From UBA5239 sp031548025 (lineage in GTDB: Bacteria; Verrucomicrobiota; Lentisphaeria; Victivallales; Victivallaceae), in the NCBI GenBank assembly GCA_031548025.1, contig JAVBRM010000136.1, positions 13,521 to 77,520 on the forward strand: a stretch of 64,000 nucleotides of DNA. Reading direction: 5' to 3'. The notes below the pieces were generated by a model. The model was given only the letters and a program-made list of their open reading frames with translations, searched no databases and had not been told where the DNA came from. Positions within the stretch are counted from its first letter, which is position 1. Every line of letters begins with the position of its first letter. The translations under genes were made by a program, and so were the position numbers. Shown one piece after another: positions 15,184 through 24,842 of this stretch.

Positions 15184-18100
15184 ATGAAATTTTCATTGCT
15201 CCTGGCTGTCCTGGCGGGCGCCGGAATACTCGGTGCCGACGCCCCCGCCTGGGATGCCGGAAACGGTTTTAACGGTTGGGGAAATCCGGTTCGCTTGACC
15301 CAGTCTATCGAGGGCGGCGTGATGATACTCAAAATCGAAGGTCCCGATTCCAGCATCGCCAACCATCAGGTTTCGATTGACCCCGTCAAATACAATCAAC
15401 TGGAAATCGAATATCGATCCCAGGGGCTTCCGGCGCAAACCACCGGGCAGCTTTTTTTCGCCAATGCCGAACAGAAAAAATTTATCGGCAACCAATATTG
15501 GCGTTTCAGCAGTTTGAGCAGCGACGGCAAATGGCAAACCCTCCGTCTGAACAGTCAAAACGATGTAACCGGTGGTATTGCTTCCTGGCAGAAATGCGGC
15601 CTTATTGACAAAATCCGCCTGGATATGGTCGATCAACACCCCGGGACAATTGAAATCCGGAAAATCCGCTTCATTTCCACGCCTCAAAAGGCTCCCCCCA
15701 CCAGTTGGGCTCCCGTCAAATCGGAATTGCCGTCGCATCTTGCCGCCAAGCCTGCCGAAATGGATGTTCCATATTGGAGCGGTTACATGTTGCGTTCACC
15801 GGACGATACCCCCGATCATTTGAAACAGGGACGCGATTGTTTCGCCTTTCGCAAAATATTTGAATCGCCCGCCGACTTGCAGCAGGCCGGAATTCAAATG
15901 TGTGCCGACGATGAATATGAGCTTTACATCAATGGTCAAAAAGTGTTGGAGAACCATCGGGAGAACGGCTGGAAATCTCCCGATTGGGCTGACGCTACCC
16001 CCTTTATCAAGCCGGGCAAGAACCTGATCGCCGGGTTTTACCGCAATCACGGCGGCCCGGGCGGAATGTTGCTGGAACTGACGCTGAACCGTCAAGACGG
16101 GACTCATACCGCCGTAATTTCGGATCGTTCGTTCCGTACTGCCGTCAAGCCTGCCGCTGATGACTATTTGAGCTTGAATTTCGATGATCGCGACTGGCGG
16201 GAAATGATCCAGCAATCGCCTCCTCCGGCCGCGCCGTGGCGGGTAGCGGTTCCTTACCGGGATATTGCGATCCGTCCTCAACTCATCGTTAAAGAGATAA
16301 AAATTCCGGCGGCGGCAAAAGCAGGAAGCAAGCTGCCGCTAACCATCACTTTTCAGGGAGCGGCTCCTCCAGCCGGAACAACGTTCAGCGCATATTTGCG
16401 CAGCGCCTCGGGAATAACGGCGGGCTCCCATGTTTTGCATGCTGATCTCACTCAAATCAAGCAACTTTCAGATACCACCTGGCAGATCAATTGGCAAATT
16501 CCTTTGCCCAGGTATTTTTCCTCCATGCCGCTGGTTCTTTCCATTCAAAGCAAAAACCTCAAAATCGCTCCGGAAATACAGCGGCAAATCAATTACCAGG
16601 CTCAATCGGCTCCGGAACGCCGTCCAGCCTTTAAAGTGGTCAAAAAGGACGATTTCCCTGAACTGCAAATCGATGGCAAGCCTGTTTATCCCATGATCGG
16701 CAATTGCCAGTCGGAGAAAAGCACGCAACGATTCAAAGAGAGTAATTTTCATCAGGTCCCCATGAATTTCCGGACATTCTGGTGCCGCAATACCGCAAAC
16801 ATCATGTGGTGGACGGGACCGGATAAATTTGACTTCGCGGTTATTGATAATTACGTCGAAAAACTCTTGGAAACCGACCCGGACACTCCGATTATCGTCT
16901 GGGCCGGAACGGAAATGCCCGACTGGTGGGGCAGACTCCATCCCGAAGAACTGGCGCGTTTCAACGATCAAACCGTCTGGCATTACGGAGTGGCTCCGGC
17001 CAGTTATGCCTCGGAGCGTTTTCTGCAGGACTCCATTATGGCCGTCCGCCGCCTGATTTCTCATTGCCGCCAAGCTCCATATGCCGATAAAATTGCCGGT
17101 TTCCTGCTCTCCAACGGTTACTCGTGCGAATGGCAGAACTGGGGAGCTCATGACGCTCCGAAATTGAACAAGCTGATGGATTATTCATTGCCCGCGCAGC
17201 AAAAATTCAAAGAATTTCTCGCCGTTCAATATCCGGATATTCCGGAGCAGAAGAGGAAATTACCGGATTTCGATGCCCGAATGGCCCGGGGTGAAAGTGT
17301 TTTTCTGCCGGCGACGGGGCAGCTTTTGAATATTGCCGTCAATAGATTTCTTTCCGTCAGTCTTGCCGACTTTATGTGCAGTCTAGCGCGGGAAGCGAAA
17401 AAAGCCGCGGGGCCTGATATGCTGCTCGCCGTTTACTACGGATACACCTTTGAATACAGCAACCTGGCCTGGAACGTCAATCTGAGCGGTCATAACGCGC
17501 TGAAAAAAATACTGGATTCTCCCGATATCGACCTGATTCTGTCGCCGCCGTCTTACGGGGTCCGTAATTTGGGGGATTGTGGGGAAGATATGAAACCGTT
17601 TGCCTCCATCAAGGCGGCAGGGAAAATTTCTGTCATTGACGACGATACCCGGACTCATCTCATTCCTTACGCCGGATTTTCCCAGACAGTAACCGCCAAG
17701 CAAACCGGGCAGATCATGCGCCGTAACCTGGGACGCGATCTTTGCCGGATGGAGCCGCTCTGTCTGCTGCCGCTGACCGGAGGCAATGAATTCAGTTCCC
17801 CTGCCATCATCCGGGATTTGCAGACCTTCAAAAAAGTTGCCGATTTCGCCTTGTCGCAGCCGATAAGAAGTCAAACGGAAATCGCGATTGTCGTCAGCGA
17901 AAAAGCAAACTCGGTGCTGGCTTTTGAAAAACGCTATATACAGCAGGAGCCCCGTCAACTCTATGCCGCGGATGGAAGCGTAAGCAACGGCAGGCGTTCA
18001 TCTCAGGTTTTGACCGGTGAGCTGATCTATCATCAACGTTCCAGACTGGCCAAGCTGGGAGCTCCTGTCGATTATATTCTGGCGGAAGACATCGGACGGG

Positions 18101-18750
18101 TGATCGACCGTCCTTATAAAATGTGGATATTTCTTAATGAATTCAATCCGGATGATCAATTTATCAATGCCGTCAAACAACTTCAGCAACGGAAAAATCT
18201 GTTGGTATGGCTTTATGCGCCCGGGATGTTTCGCAATGACAAACCAGCGTCCACCGCATTGATGAGCGAGCTCACCGGCATGGAACTGCAGCCGATGCCG
18301 ACCGCGCTGGAGCCGGTCGTAAATTTCCCGTCGGGAGACTCGATGGGGTCCAATGGGAAGTTGACTCCACTTTTTGCCGTCAAACCTTCTCCTCAAGTTC
18401 AAACTCTGGCGGTCTATCGCGACGCCCCTGACCGGATTGCCCTGGGGCAAACCGGAACCAACATATTTTGCGGAATTCCTCATCTGTCGCCGCAGTTTTT
18501 GAACCGGCTGGCCCAGCAAGCGGGCGTTCACCTCTATTCATCCGGCGAGGATGTGCTTTATGCCAATTCCGCATTTATTTCATTTCATGCCGCTTCGCCG
18601 GGTTTGAAAACCATTAAACTGCCAAAAGCATCCGATGTGTTTGAGGTCTTTTCCGGGCGGCTGCTGGCACAGCAGGTGAAAGAATTTCAATTTCCGGCCG
18701 AACTGCATGAGAGCTTTCTGTTCTACGTGGGCGACGCCAGAATAAATTAA
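15184..18750 (+). CDS. Large secreted glycoside hydrolase-like protein (paralogue 1)
   Basis: An 1188-residue secreted protein: signal peptide 1-18, a jelly-roll carbohydrate-binding region (about 20-165), a second sugar-binding-like domain (about 200-330, including DDEYELYINGQKV as in rhamnosidase/GH2 N-terminal domains), then a large clan-A-like (beta/alpha)8 region (about 490-900) and a GH42-like flavodoxin-type domain. Candidate catalytic acid is the Glu in SCEWQNWG (about 647). At the expected nucleophile strand it has DDDTRTH where the next gene has EDDSRFH, an Asp in place of Glu. It resembles no family I can name securely; beta-galactosidase-like is the best description. It is the third gene of cassette A. 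Confidence 0.72.
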   Translation: MKFSLLLAVLAGAGILGADAPAWDAGNGFNGWGNPVRLTQSIEGGVMILKIEGPDSSIANHQVSIDPVKYNQLEIEYRSQGLPAQTTGQLFFANAEQKKFIGNQYWRFSSLSSDGKWQTLRLNSQNDVTGGIASWQKCGLIDKIRLDMVDQHPGTIEIRKIRFISTPQKAPPTSWAPVKSELPSHLAAKPAEMDVPYWSGYMLRSPDDTPDHLKQGRDCFAFRKIFESPADLQQAGIQMCADDEYELYINGQKVLENHRENGWKSPDWADATPFIKPGKNLIAGFYRNHGGPGGMLLELTLNRQDGTHTAVISDRSFRTAVKPAADDYLSLNFDDRDWREMIQQSPPPAAPWRVAVPYRDIAIRPQLIVKEIKIPAAAKAGSKLPLTITFQGAAPPAGTTFSAYLRSASGITAGSHVLHADLTQIKQLSDTTWQINWQIPLPRYFSSMPLVLSIQSKNLKIAPEIQRQINYQAQSAPERRPAFKVVKKDDFPELQIDGKPVYPMIGNCQSEKSTQRFKESNFHQVPMNFRTFWCRNTANIMWWTGPDKFDFAVIDNYVEKLLETDPDTPIIVWAGTEMPDWWGRLHPEELARFNDQTVWHYGVAPASYASERFLQDSIMAVRRLISHCRQAPYADKIAGFLLSNGYSCEWQNWGAHDAPKLNKLMDYSLPAQQKFKEFLAVQYPDIPEQKRKLPDFDARMARGESVFLPATGQLLNIAVNRFLSVSLADFMCSLAREAKKAAGPDMLLAVYYGYTFEYSNLAWNVNLSGHNALKKILDSPDIDLILSPPSYGVRNLGDCGEDMKPFASIKAAGKISVIDDDTRTHLIPYAGFSQTVTAKQTGQIMRRNLGRDLCRMEPLCLLPLTGGNEFSSPAIIRDLQTFKKVADFALSQPIRSQTEIAIVVSEKANSVLAFEKRYIQQEPRQLYAADGSVSNGRRSSQVLTGELIYHQRSRLAKLGAPVDYILAEDIGRVIDRPYKMWIFLNEFNPDDQFINAVKQLQQRKNLLVWLYAPGMFRNDKPASTALMSELTGMELQPMPTALEPVVNFPSGDSMGSNGKLTPLFAVKPSPQVQTLAVYRDAPDRIALGQTGTNIFCGIPHLSPQFLNRLAQQAGVHLYSSGEDVLYANSAFISFHAASPGLKTIKLPKASDVFEVFSGRLLAQQVKEFQFPAELHESFLFYVGDARIN

Positions 18751-18758
18751 GGTATAAT

Positions 18759-21506
18759 ATGAGTAAATTTTTCTTGTCATTGATGTTAATGGGGTTGTTG
18801 GCGGCGACTCATGCGTTTGAACTGCTGCCGCAGACGGTCATTCACCAGCGGCCGGCTTCCCGGTCACAATGGCTGTGGAACCGCAATGCCTCGGTTGCGC
18901 CGAATGCCGTCAGCTATTTCCGCCTCGCAATCACAATTGAAGAACCCGTCAAACAAGCTTTCCTCAACGTCTTTTACGACGACAAGGGAGAGTTTTTCGT
19001 CAACGGAAAATCCGTGACAGGCGTCCGCTCCGCTCAAGGCATGCGATATGACCTGGGCAAAGTGCTGGACTCCGGAAAAAATGTTCTGGCAATCAAGCTC
19101 ACCAATGAAGCCGGACCGAGCGGAGTATTGTTCTATGGCCGAATAACGCTGGCCTCGGGGAAAGTTCTTTCCATCCACAGCGACACCAGCGTAAAAGCCG
19201 CCTCCACAGTTCCGTCGGAACAATGGAAAGCGTCCGATTTTGACGATTCCAACTGGGAAACGGCATTGGAACAGGGGGATATCCTGACCAATCCATGGGC
19301 TTCCTTCTTGAAATTACTCGACAACTACGCTTCACCGGAAGAACAGGCAAAAATCACCGCCGAACGCATCGCGGCAACCACCATTCCCGCCGGGTTGAAA
19401 CAGGAAAAAGAACCGGTCGCCCGGATCGTCTATCAGGGGTTCATACCGAAAATCGAAATCAACGGTCAAGCCTATGCGCCCGTTATGAACAGCGCTTTCA
19501 ACGGAGCGGGAATTGAACCCTATGACAACATCGCAATAAAAACCGGTCGCCTCGGGGTACGATTTTTTGAGGTCTATATCCCCGACGAGCAATTCTACCG
19601 GGCGGATGGGAACTATGACTTTAACCGCCTGGATTTTCAGGCCCGGCGTATCCTGCACCTCAATCCGGATGCGTTTCTGTTCGTGAATTTCCGCTTTGCC
19701 GCCATGGCGGCATGGTGCAAAGCCAATCCCGATGAAATCGTGGGATATGCCACCGGAGCCGCGAGCGGAAGTGACGAACTGTATGGCAGACCGGTACGCC
19801 CTTCCGCCGCTTCGCTGAAATTCAAAAATGAAGCTCTGCAAACCATCCGGGCGATGATGAAATTCATCCAAAGCCAGCCGTGGGGAAAAAGAGTGATCGG
19901 ATTGCGGGCCAGTTACGGCATTTACCGGGAATGGCATACTTACGGCATGTACCAGGGGCCGGACACCGGCAAAGCAATGACGGCGGCATTCCGGAACTAT
20001 CTGAAAAACAAATACCGGTCCGACGCCGCATTGCGTCAGGCCTGGAATGACAACACGGTCACCATCGATTCCGCGACAGTTCCCACCGCGGATGAACGCT
20101 GGAGTAAGCCGAGTTTCTTCCGCGATCCCGTCGCCAATCGCAAAGTATTGGATTATTACGACTGCAATGCCAATGTCACCGCCGATCTCTTGCTGGCGAT
20201 GGGGCAATGCGTCAAAGAGAATCTGCCCGGCAGGTTATTCGGAGCCTATTACGGTTACGCCCTGCAGCACAACCAGCCGCCGGAGGGGGCGAACGTCCTG
20301 CTGGACAAAGTGTTGAGCTCTCCGTTCATCGATTTTCTATCCAACCCGGCGCCGTATACGGCGGACAGCCGGTTGGCGGGTGGCGATTTCATGGAGAGAT
20401 CCATTCCCGCGACCTATCACCGCTACGAAAAACTCGTATTGGCCGAAGACGATAGCCGCTTTCATCATATTGTAACCCAGAAAGCGATATCCTGCCGCGA
20501 CGCCGTCGAGTCCGAAATGGTCGTGCGCCGGAATTACTGCAATATGATTTTCGACGGAGCCGGAATCCAGTTCAACGACCCCAACAGCAAAGACAACCGT
20601 CCTCATGCTTTTGACGATCCGGCGGTTTTGAACGGGATCCGGGAGAGCATGGCCGCATTCGAAAAAATCGGGACCGTACCGCAGGAATCAGGAAATGATC
20701 TTGCTGTGGTATTTAATTATTATGAACGGCTCCGCCATGAGAGTCCACACAATTCCAATTCTCCCTTAAGCGCCATCATCAACCGAAATGCGGTTTCGTT
20801 GCTTAACCGAAGCGGCTATGCTTTCGATCTCCTCAGCCTGACGGATTTTCTTGCGTCCAAGCGTCAATACCGGGCAGCCGTGTTCGTCAATCCGTTCACC
20901 TTTACCGCGGCGGAGAGGGCCGAGTTGAAGAACAAGGTCCGCATTGCCGATGTCACCTCAATCTGGTGTTATGCGCCTGGATATGTTAGTGATGAGGGAT
21001 TTTCGACCGCCGCCATGGAAGACCTGACCGGAATCAAGCTCGACGCCGACGCCAACGGGAAAGACGCCCGCATGCAATTCATTCAAAATGGCGGCACGGC
21101 TTCTTTCCGTTCCAAGGGGGACGGGCCGAGAATTCTGGTTCGTGATAACAAAGCCACAGCGTTTGCGTTTTACGACCCGGATCAGGCCGTCGGAGCCGCG
21201 GAAAAAACATTGCCCGACAAGTCGCGGGCAATCTTCCTGGGCGTCTATCCGGAAAACGGCCAACAGTGGGCCCGCATCCTGAAAATGGCGGGAGCACATA
21301 ATTATACCGGGGCGGGAAGTTATTTTCGCCGCCATGGTGACCTCGTGATGTTTCATACCGGCATAGCGGGCAAGCATACGATTACCCTTCCGGAGCAATT
21401 CAGTTTCGCCACTGAACTGTATTCCGGAAAGGTTTTCAAATCAAATCCGATCATACTCGAAGCGTCGGGGCCCGCAACCTGGTTGATAAAAATCAATCGG
21501 AATTAA
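18759..21506 (+). CDS. Secreted glycoside hydrolase-like protein (paralogue 2)
   Basis: A 915-residue secreted paralogue of the preceding gene, eight bases downstream, with an AAGG ribosome site. Signal peptide MSKFFLSLMLMGLLAATHA is followed by a jelly-roll sugar-binding domain (about 20-170, with GEFFVNGKSV), a (beta/alpha)8 region (about 220-620) and a C-terminal GH42-like domain. Shared landmarks with paralogue 1 are the acid/base candidate in IYREWHTYG, the GAYYGYALQHN strand, and AEDDSRFHH carrying the probable nucleophile Glu. It lacks paralogue 1's first binding domain. Its 3' end overlaps the convergent dehydratase gene by 14 bases. Target glycan unknown; beta-galactoside-type is a guess from fold. 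Confidence 0.73.
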   Translation: MSKFFLSLMLMGLLAATHAFELLPQTVIHQRPASRSQWLWNRNASVAPNAVSYFRLAITIEEPVKQAFLNVFYDDKGEFFVNGKSVTGVRSAQGMRYDLGKVLDSGKNVLAIKLTNEAGPSGVLFYGRITLASGKVLSIHSDTSVKAASTVPSEQWKASDFDDSNWETALEQGDILTNPWASFLKLLDNYASPEEQAKITAERIAATTIPAGLKQEKEPVARIVYQGFIPKIEINGQAYAPVMNSAFNGAGIEPYDNIAIKTGRLGVRFFEVYIPDEQFYRADGNYDFNRLDFQARRILHLNPDAFLFVNFRFAAMAAWCKANPDEIVGYATGAASGSDELYGRPVRPSAASLKFKNEALQTIRAMMKFIQSQPWGKRVIGLRASYGIYREWHTYGMYQGPDTGKAMTAAFRNYLKNKYRSDAALRQAWNDNTVTIDSATVPTADERWSKPSFFRDPVANRKVLDYYDCNANVTADLLLAMGQCVKENLPGRLFGAYYGYALQHNQPPEGANVLLDKVLSSPFIDFLSNPAPYTADSRLAGGDFMERSIPATYHRYEKLVLAEDDSRFHHIVTQKAISCRDAVESEMVVRRNYCNMIFDGAGIQFNDPNSKDNRPHAFDDPAVLNGIRESMAAFEKIGTVPQESGNDLAVVFNYYERLRHESPHNSNSPLSAIINRNAVSLLNRSGYAFDLLSLTDFLASKRQYRAAVFVNPFTFTAAERAELKNKVRIADVTSIWCYAPGYVSDEGFSTAAMEDLTGIKLDADANGKDARMQFIQNGGTASFRSKGDGPRILVRDNKATAFAFYDPDQAVGAAEKTLPDKSRAIFLGVYPENGQQWARILKMAGAHNYTGAGSYFRRHGDLVMFHTGIAGKHTITLPEQFSFATELYSGKVFKSNPIILEASGPATWLIKINRN

Positions 21507-22671
21507 CCAGCCGGTAATACTTCACGGCGTCAGGGGGGCGGATGTTGGTCAGGTCGCCCCGGTAGTGCCGCAGCTCAGTCCGGACATAGGGATACTTCAG
21601 GAGCTCTTCCTCGTTCAGGTCGATGCCCAGACCGGGACGGTCCGGAATGACCATCTTGCCGTCGCGAATGGTTAAATCCTCGTCGCAGATATCGGCGCGG
21701 TACGGTACGTCGGTCATCATCATTTCGAAGATCACGAAGTTCGGCACGCAGCCGGCCAGTTGCAAGCTCGCGGCGTTGGCGACCGGGCCGGACGGATTGT
21801 GGGGGCAGAATCCCAGGTGACGCGCTTCGGCCTCGCCGGCCAGCAGACGCATTTCAAAAATACCGCCCGCATGGGAAACGTCCGGCTGGACGTAATCGGC
21901 GCAGTTCAGGTCGAAAAATTCCCGATATTCATAGCGGTTGTAGAGGCGCTCTCCGGCGGAAAGCGGCACCCGGACCCGTTCCTTGACTTCGCGCATTCCT
22001 TTCAGGTCATCCGGCGGCAACGGTTCTTCAAACCAGAAAATATCGAATTCCTCGAGCCGCTGGCCGATTTTGACCGCGGTGGGAATATCAAAACGCCCAT
22101 GGCCTTCGATCAACAGCAACACATCGTCGCCCACCGCTTTGGACACCTGACGGATGCATTCCATGGCCTGATTCAGCTCTTTTTTGCCGATCTGGAGCCA
22201 GGCTTTGCCGAAGGGGTCCCACTTGCACCCGGGGAACTTCTGTTCGCGCACCGCCACTGCTTTTTCGGCAAACTCTTCCGGGGTTTTGGCGGGCGAGAAC
22301 CAACCGTTGACATAGACCGGAATCGACTCGCGGACTTTGCCGCCCAGCAACTGCCACACCGGAACATTCAACGCCTTGCCCTTGATATCCCAGAGCGCCA
22401 TTTCCACCCCGGCCAAAGCGCTCATGAGCACCGGCCCGCCGCGCCAATAAGCATCGCGGTAACAATCATGGCGGAACGCCTCGATATTATGCGGGTCTTT
22501 ACCGATCAGATAGCTTTCCAGATCGTGAATCGCCGCCACGACGGTCGGCTCGCGATATTCCAGAGTCGCCTCGCCCCAGCCGTGAATTCCGGCGTCGGTT
22601 TCGATCTTCACAAACACCCAGTTGGTACGGAAACAATTACAGATAAACGTTTTTAACTTGGTGATCTTCAT
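21493..22671 (-). CDS. Enolase-superfamily sugar-acid dehydratase, galactonate dehydratase type
   Basis: A 392-residue mandelate-racemase-group dehydratase, predicted to convert D-galactonate (or a close aldonate) to a 2-keto-3-deoxy acid. Metal ligands Glu189, Glu215 (WFEEPLPP) and Glu241 (GER) and the His pair His191/His291 (CPHNPSGP) sit six residues beyond the corresponding E. coli GalD positions (183, 209, 235, 185, 285), with Glu replacing the usual Asp at the first ligand. I chose the ATG at 22671, with GGAG eight bases before it and an ATGA overlap with the GH42-like gene; the upstream extension is not family-like. Last gene of the IclR-SDR-GH42-dehydratase operon. Confidence 0.85.
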   Translation of the reverse strand: MKITKLKTFICNCFRTNWVFVKIETDAGIHGWGEATLEYREPTVVAAIHDLESYLIGKDPHNIEAFRHDCYRDAYWRGGPVLMSALAGVEMALWDIKGKALNVPVWQLLGGKVRESIPVYVNGWFSPAKTPEEFAEKAVAVREQKFPGCKWDPFGKAWLQIGKKELNQAMECIRQVSKAVGDDVLLLIEGHGRFDIPTAVKIGQRLEEFDIFWFEEPLPPDDLKGMREVKERVRVPLSAGERLYNRYEYREFFDLNCADYVQPDVSHAGGIFEMRLLAGEAEARHLGFCPHNPSGPVANAASLQLAGCVPNFVIFEMMMTDVPYRADICDEDLTIRDGKMVIPDRPGLGIDLNEEELLKYPYVRTELRHYRGDLTNIRPPDAVKYYRLVNSD

Positions 22672-24806
22672 GATTTTTTCTCCGCATTCAGGACACACCA
22701 GCCCCATTCATTCAGTTGACAATGAACCTTATTCCCGTGGATTTCGATTTTTTCGGTATCGCAGGAAGTTCCTAACGGCTTGATGTTTTCAAGCGCCGGA
22801 AATTCCACCGTGAGATCCGAGGAAACTTCATCCATATTCAATACAAAAATCAATTTCTTTCCGTCCGGTAGCCTGCGGACGAATATCTGGATATTTTTCC
22901 GGTTCGCCGCTTCCAGCTTCCAGACTGGCGCAAGCCCGACCCGCTTGATCAATTCCTGACGGAAAATCTCGCCGGTTTCGAAATCGATCACCGGTACACT
23001 GTCGTCGTTCTGCGGTTTTTCCAGCTTGTAGGCGATTGAGACCTGTGAACCGTAAAGAACCGTTTTACCCAATCCGAAAATATTGGTCACGATAGCCGGT
23101 TTGCCGTCGGCAAACGCCGCCTCGACCGTACCGCCCTTCACTTCCATGATCGCCTTGAAATCGAAAGCGGGCAGCGGACCGCAGACGGATTCCTCCAGCC
23201 GCTCCAGATCATAAACCTGAGCGCCGAAAAGATCCGTCATAGTTCCGGGCGTCACTTCATAGTGAATTCCCTTGGTATCCTTAATGGCAAACGGCGCTTC
23301 GGCAATCAGGGTGCCGCCTTTTTCGACGAATTTCCGCAGGACCTCCGCCATATCGCGGTCGACATGGGGACGGAACGGAATGAACAGAACTTTGGACTCG
23401 TCCAGAATTCCCTCCATCACCTGCCGGTTATTGCAGACCCGTGCATTGTATCCGCTGTGCATCAAGGCATTGTAAAGATAAGTCATACCGCGGGAATAAC
23501 GCGCCCCGAAGCCTTCCGCCTCGAACAAACTCCAGCAATCATTCGAATCGAGAATCAGGATATCGAGATTGTCCGGAATATGATGCAGCATCCGCGCCGA
23601 ATTGTCGTTCAGGAACTTCGAAAATTCACCGAATTCGGCGGCGCGCTCGGTAATCCGCCCATCCCAGCCCACCAGGTTGAACTCCCCGGCCTGGGCATCG
23701 GAAATACGGCTTCGGTAGAGCCAGCGCAGAATGGCGCGGGCGCCGTGCGCCACAAACATCATGTCCCGCGCATTCATCTGGCGTGGGCTGTAACTGCGCG
23801 GCACCAGATTGTGAACCCAGCTGACCGGTCCGGCCTCGGTTTCCACGATCCAGAATCCGTACGGATCTTGCCGGTGTTTCCGGAATCCCTTGGCTATCAG
23901 CGGAATATTGTAGCGGTATGTAAACTCGTACGGGGTGAAATTATGGGGATTTTTGCCCTGCCCGTGAATGGTGTAACTGCTGCTGCCGAGAATGTCTTCC
24001 TTGCCGAAAATATCGGAATCATTCGTCGAACACATATGGGAAATCACCGGAGTATCCGGGTCCGCGGACCTGATCCAATCCGCGACCAGATTGAATTTAT
24101 CGGTCCGGTTCTCGTATGTGAATTGCTTCCAATCCAGGAACGGGATGTAGCCCCCGGCCTCAAAACTGGCTTCCGGCTGCGGGTTCACATCGTCCCAACC
24201 GCGGAAATACACAGGGAATTCCGTACTCCAGGCTTTTGCCAGAGTGTCCAGATCGCCATATTTTTTCGCCAGCCACTCCCGGTACAGTGCCACTGTGTTT
24301 TTGCAGTAACACGGAGAGAGACGCGGCTCGTTCCAACCCGACCACGCCAGCAAAGCGGGGTGGTCCTTGTAACGCGCCACTACTTCCCGGATGAATTCCG
24401 CCGCTTCCCGCTGGTAAACCGGATCGTCATAACACAATTTGAACCGGTTGAAACGCAGTTCTTCCGAAGCGTCCGGGGTGGGCTTGAGCAATGCGCAGTG
24501 CCGGTCGTAAACCAGATGCCGCGGCGGATAAATCGCCTGCAGATTGGTGAACGTGCCGCCGACATTGCCGATTACTTTCAAGCCGTTTTTCTGCGCCAGA
24601 TCGAAAACCAGGTCCAGGCTGGAATAATCGCGCTGTCCCGGAACCTTTTCGATCCGGTCCCAGCAGATAAACGCCCGGAAGACCGTCAAGCCGAGCTTCG
24701 CCATGCGTTCGATATCAGCAGGCCATTGCGCGATATCCACTTCCGTCGCTTTGGCCAGAGGCGCATAAGTCGCGCCAACCGGAAAAAATGTATTGACTTC
24801 TTTCAT
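22668..24806 (-). CDS. GH42-like beta-galactosidase
   Basis: A 712-residue three-domain glycosidase: catalytic (beta/alpha)8 barrel (about 10-390), a GH42 trimerisation-like alpha/beta domain (about 400-600) and a small C-terminal beta domain. The acid/base is probably Glu160 in WSGWNEPR and the nucleophile Glu322 or Glu324 in WIVETEAGP. No signal peptide is seen, so it likely splits imported galactosides in the cytoplasm. I use the ATG at 24806. A TTG at 24833 would add nine residues encoded by a dispersed AATTGAAAATGG repeat, which also supplies the weak ribosome site. It is coupled by ATGA to the dehydratase gene and follows the SDR gene. Confidence 0.82.
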   Translation of the reverse strand: MKEVNTFFPVGATYAPLAKATEVDIAQWPADIERMAKLGLTVFRAFICWDRIEKVPGQRDYSSLDLVFDLAQKNGLKVIGNVGGTFTNLQAIYPPRHLVYDRHCALLKPTPDASEELRFNRFKLCYDDPVYQREAAEFIREVVARYKDHPALLAWSGWNEPRLSPCYCKNTVALYREWLAKKYGDLDTLAKAWSTEFPVYFRGWDDVNPQPEASFEAGGYIPFLDWKQFTYENRTDKFNLVADWIRSADPDTPVISHMCSTNDSDIFGKEDILGSSSYTIHGQGKNPHNFTPYEFTYRYNIPLIAKGFRKHRQDPYGFWIVETEAGPVSWVHNLVPRSYSPRQMNARDMMFVAHGARAILRWLYRSRISDAQAGEFNLVGWDGRITERAAEFGEFSKFLNDNSARMLHHIPDNLDILILDSNDCWSLFEAEGFGARYSRGMTYLYNALMHSGYNARVCNNRQVMEGILDESKVLFIPFRPHVDRDMAEVLRKFVEKGGTLIAEAPFAIKDTKGIHYEVTPGTMTDLFGAQVYDLERLEESVCGPLPAFDFKAIMEVKGGTVEAAFADGKPAIVTNIFGLGKTVLYGSQVSIAYKLEKPQNDDSVPVIDFETGEIFRQELIKRVGLAPVWKLEAANRKNIQIFVRRLPDGKKLIFVLNMDEVSSDLTVEFPALENIKPLGTSCDTEKIEIHGNKVHCQLNEWGWCVLNAEKKS

Positions 24807-24835
24807 TTTCAATTTTCCATTTTCAATTTTCAATT
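24804..24835. repeat. Dispersed AATTGAAAATGGAAAATTG-type repeat at the GH42 start
   Basis: An AT-rich tandem of TTTTCAATTTTCCA units fills the gap between the SDR stop and the GH42 gene and includes its start codon. The same unit forms the inverted repeat at 52339-52474. Confidence 0.7.
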
Positions 24836-24842
24836 AAAGAAA

